Shown here: in pieces, positions 5,154 through 5,979 of the stretch
Position numbering within the stretch: the stretch's first letter is position 1
Layout of the letters: each line of letters opens with the position of its first letter
Source: Rubrobacter sp.
Lineage (GTDB): Bacteria; Actinomycetota; Rubrobacteria; Rubrobacterales; Rubrobacteraceae
DNA: 5,979 nt
NCBI GenBank assembly: GCA_013815575.1
Contig: JACDFX010000135.1
Coordinates: 1 to 5,979, forward strand
Reading direction: 5' to 3'
The notes under the pieces: model-generated
The model's database searches: none
The model's input: only the letters and a program-made list of their open reading frames with translations
Told to the model about the DNA's origin: nothing
Program-made: the position numbers and the translations under genes

Positions 5154-5979
5154 TTGGAGAGCACGGAAGGGCGGGCCTACGGGTGCCTTTCGGAGTCCCT
5201 TGCTGCCCGGGGGGTCGACATCGACCGAGTAGAGGGGCGCCTGCGCTCGCAGAGGGTGGAGACCCCGTCGTGGGGTTACGGTGACACCGGCACGCGCTTC
5301 GCGGTCTTCCCGCAGAGGGGCGTGCCCCGCGACCCGTTCGAGAAGCTGGCCGACGCCGCCCGGGTCCACGGGCTAACCGGCGTGTGCCCGACGGTCGCCA
5401 TCCACATCCCGTGGGACAGGGTGGACGACTACAGCGGCCTAAAAGAACACGCGGAATCCTTGGGCCTGCGCATCGGGGCGGTCAACCCCAACCTGTTTCA
5501 GGAACCGGACTACAAGCTAGGCAGCGTCTGCCACCCCGACCCGGCCGTCCGGCGCCAGGCCACCGACCACCTCCTCGAATGCGTCGAGGTGGCCGGAGAG
5601 GTTGGCTCCGACGTGCTCTCCCTGTGGTTCGCCGACGGCACGAACTATGCGGGCCAGGACTCGTTTATCGAACGCCGCCACCGGATGGTCGAGTGTCTGG
5701 GCGAGGTCTACTCGACCATGCCCGACGACCTGCGGATGCTGCTCGAGTACAAGCCCTACGAGCCGGCCTTCTACCATACGGACCTCGCCGACTGGGGCGC
5801 GGCCCTCACCGTCTGCCAGAAGCTCGGCGAGAGGGCCGAGGTATTGGTTGACCTCGGGCACCACGCCAAGGAGGTCAACATAGAGTACGTCGTGGCGCTG
5901 CTCCTCGACGAGGGTCGGCTCGGGGGTTTTCACTTCAACAACCGCAAGTACGGCGACGACGACCTCATCGTGGGGAGCG
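5154..5979 (+). CDS. rhaI: L-rhamnose isomerase, N-terminal 275 residues (3' end outside window)
   Basis: Converts L-rhamnose to L-rhamnulose, the first intracellular step for the imported sugar, supplying the kinase encoded at the start of the operon. The visible part is a xylose-isomerase-like TIM barrel of the RhaI type (Pseudomonas stutzeri/Streptomyces), distinct from enteric RhaA. Landmarks are VETPSWGYGDTGTRF at 35-49, AIHIPWD with His84 at 82-88, HPDPAVRRQATDHLLECVE at 127-145 and LWFADGTNY at 158-166. Likely metal and catalytic residues are Glu198 and Lys200 (LLEYKPYEP), Asp233 and His236 (VDLGHH), His260 (GGFHFNN) and Asp268/Asp270 (YGDDD). From memory, their spacing equals that of the Mn ligands in the P. 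stutzeri enzyme (219, 254, 257, 281, 289, 291). The last ligand, near Asp327 there, would lie outside the window. It starts at TTG behind a strong SD. The family is usually about 380-430 residues. Activity on other aldoses is possible. Confidence 0.9.
   Translation, partial: MESTEGRAYGCLSESLAARGVDIDRVEGRLRSQRVETPSWGYGDTGTRFAVFPQRGVPRDPFEKLADAARVHGLTGVCPTVAIHIPWDRVDDYSGLKEHAESLGLRIGAVNPNLFQEPDYKLGSVCHPDPAVRRQATDHLLECVEVAGEVGSDVLSLWFADGTNYAGQDSFIERRHRMVECLGEVYSTMPDDLRMLLEYKPYEPAFYHTDLADWGAALTVCQKLGERAEVLVDLGHHAKEVNIEYVVALLLDEGRLGGFHFNNRKYGDDDLIVGS

Noticed and set aside
5384..5851. Alternative plus-strand frame of 155 codons inside the isomerase gene
   Set aside because: Arg/Pro/Gly-rich shadow. 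The overlapping frame matches RhaI motifs throughout.

Overview
The window is one uninterrupted plus-strand sugar-catabolism operon from a high-GC bacterium, read here as an L-rhamnose uptake and utilisation cluster. All six genes point the same way. They are packed with short overlaps (8 and 4 nt) or gaps of 40 to 66 nt, and I see no intrinsic terminator or convincing promoter between any of them. The first and last genes are cut by the window edges. No stretch of 300 bases lacks a gene.

Layout: (1) 1-419, C-terminal third of an FGGY-family rhamnulokinase. (2) 420-485, a short spacer with a perfect 7-bp palindrome flanked by direct repeats, then a small hairpin that contains the Shine-Dalgarno sequence of the next gene. 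(3) 486-2072, a double-domain CUT2-type sugar ABC ATPase. (4) 2065-3066 and (5) 3063-4022, two CUT2 membrane permeases, each overlapping its upstream neighbour. (6) 4023-4087, an A/G-rich leader. (7) 4088-5113, a lipoprotein sugar-binding protein of the RhaS/LsrB branch. (8) 5154-end, an L-rhamnose isomerase of the xylose-isomerase-like TIM-barrel type, truncated at the window end.

How they work together: the lipid-anchored binding protein captures the sugar outside the membrane, the two permeases form the channel and the tandem ATPase powers import. Intracellular L-rhamnose is isomerised to L-rhamnulose by RhaI and phosphorylated by the kinase to L-rhamnulose 1-phosphate. The aldolase or dehydrogenase steps, a mutarotase and the regulator are not in the window and may lie on either side. 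The binding protein resembles the autoinducer-2 receptor LsrB, but the neighbouring isomerase and kinase, and changes at remembered AI-2 contact positions, favour rhamnose.

Organism: the sequence is strongly GC-rich with GC-ending codons. It also has a lipoprotein-type binding protein, GTG and TTG starts behind strong Shine-Dalgarno sequences, an isomerase close to the actinobacterial RhaI type, and notable use of the ATA isoleucine codon. Together these suggest a deep-branching actinobacterium such as Rubrobacter or a relative. That is an inference from style and recall, not a database match. I find no mobile element, RNA gene, CRISPR array or clearly new system here. The most interesting points are the small regulatory structures in the two leaders.
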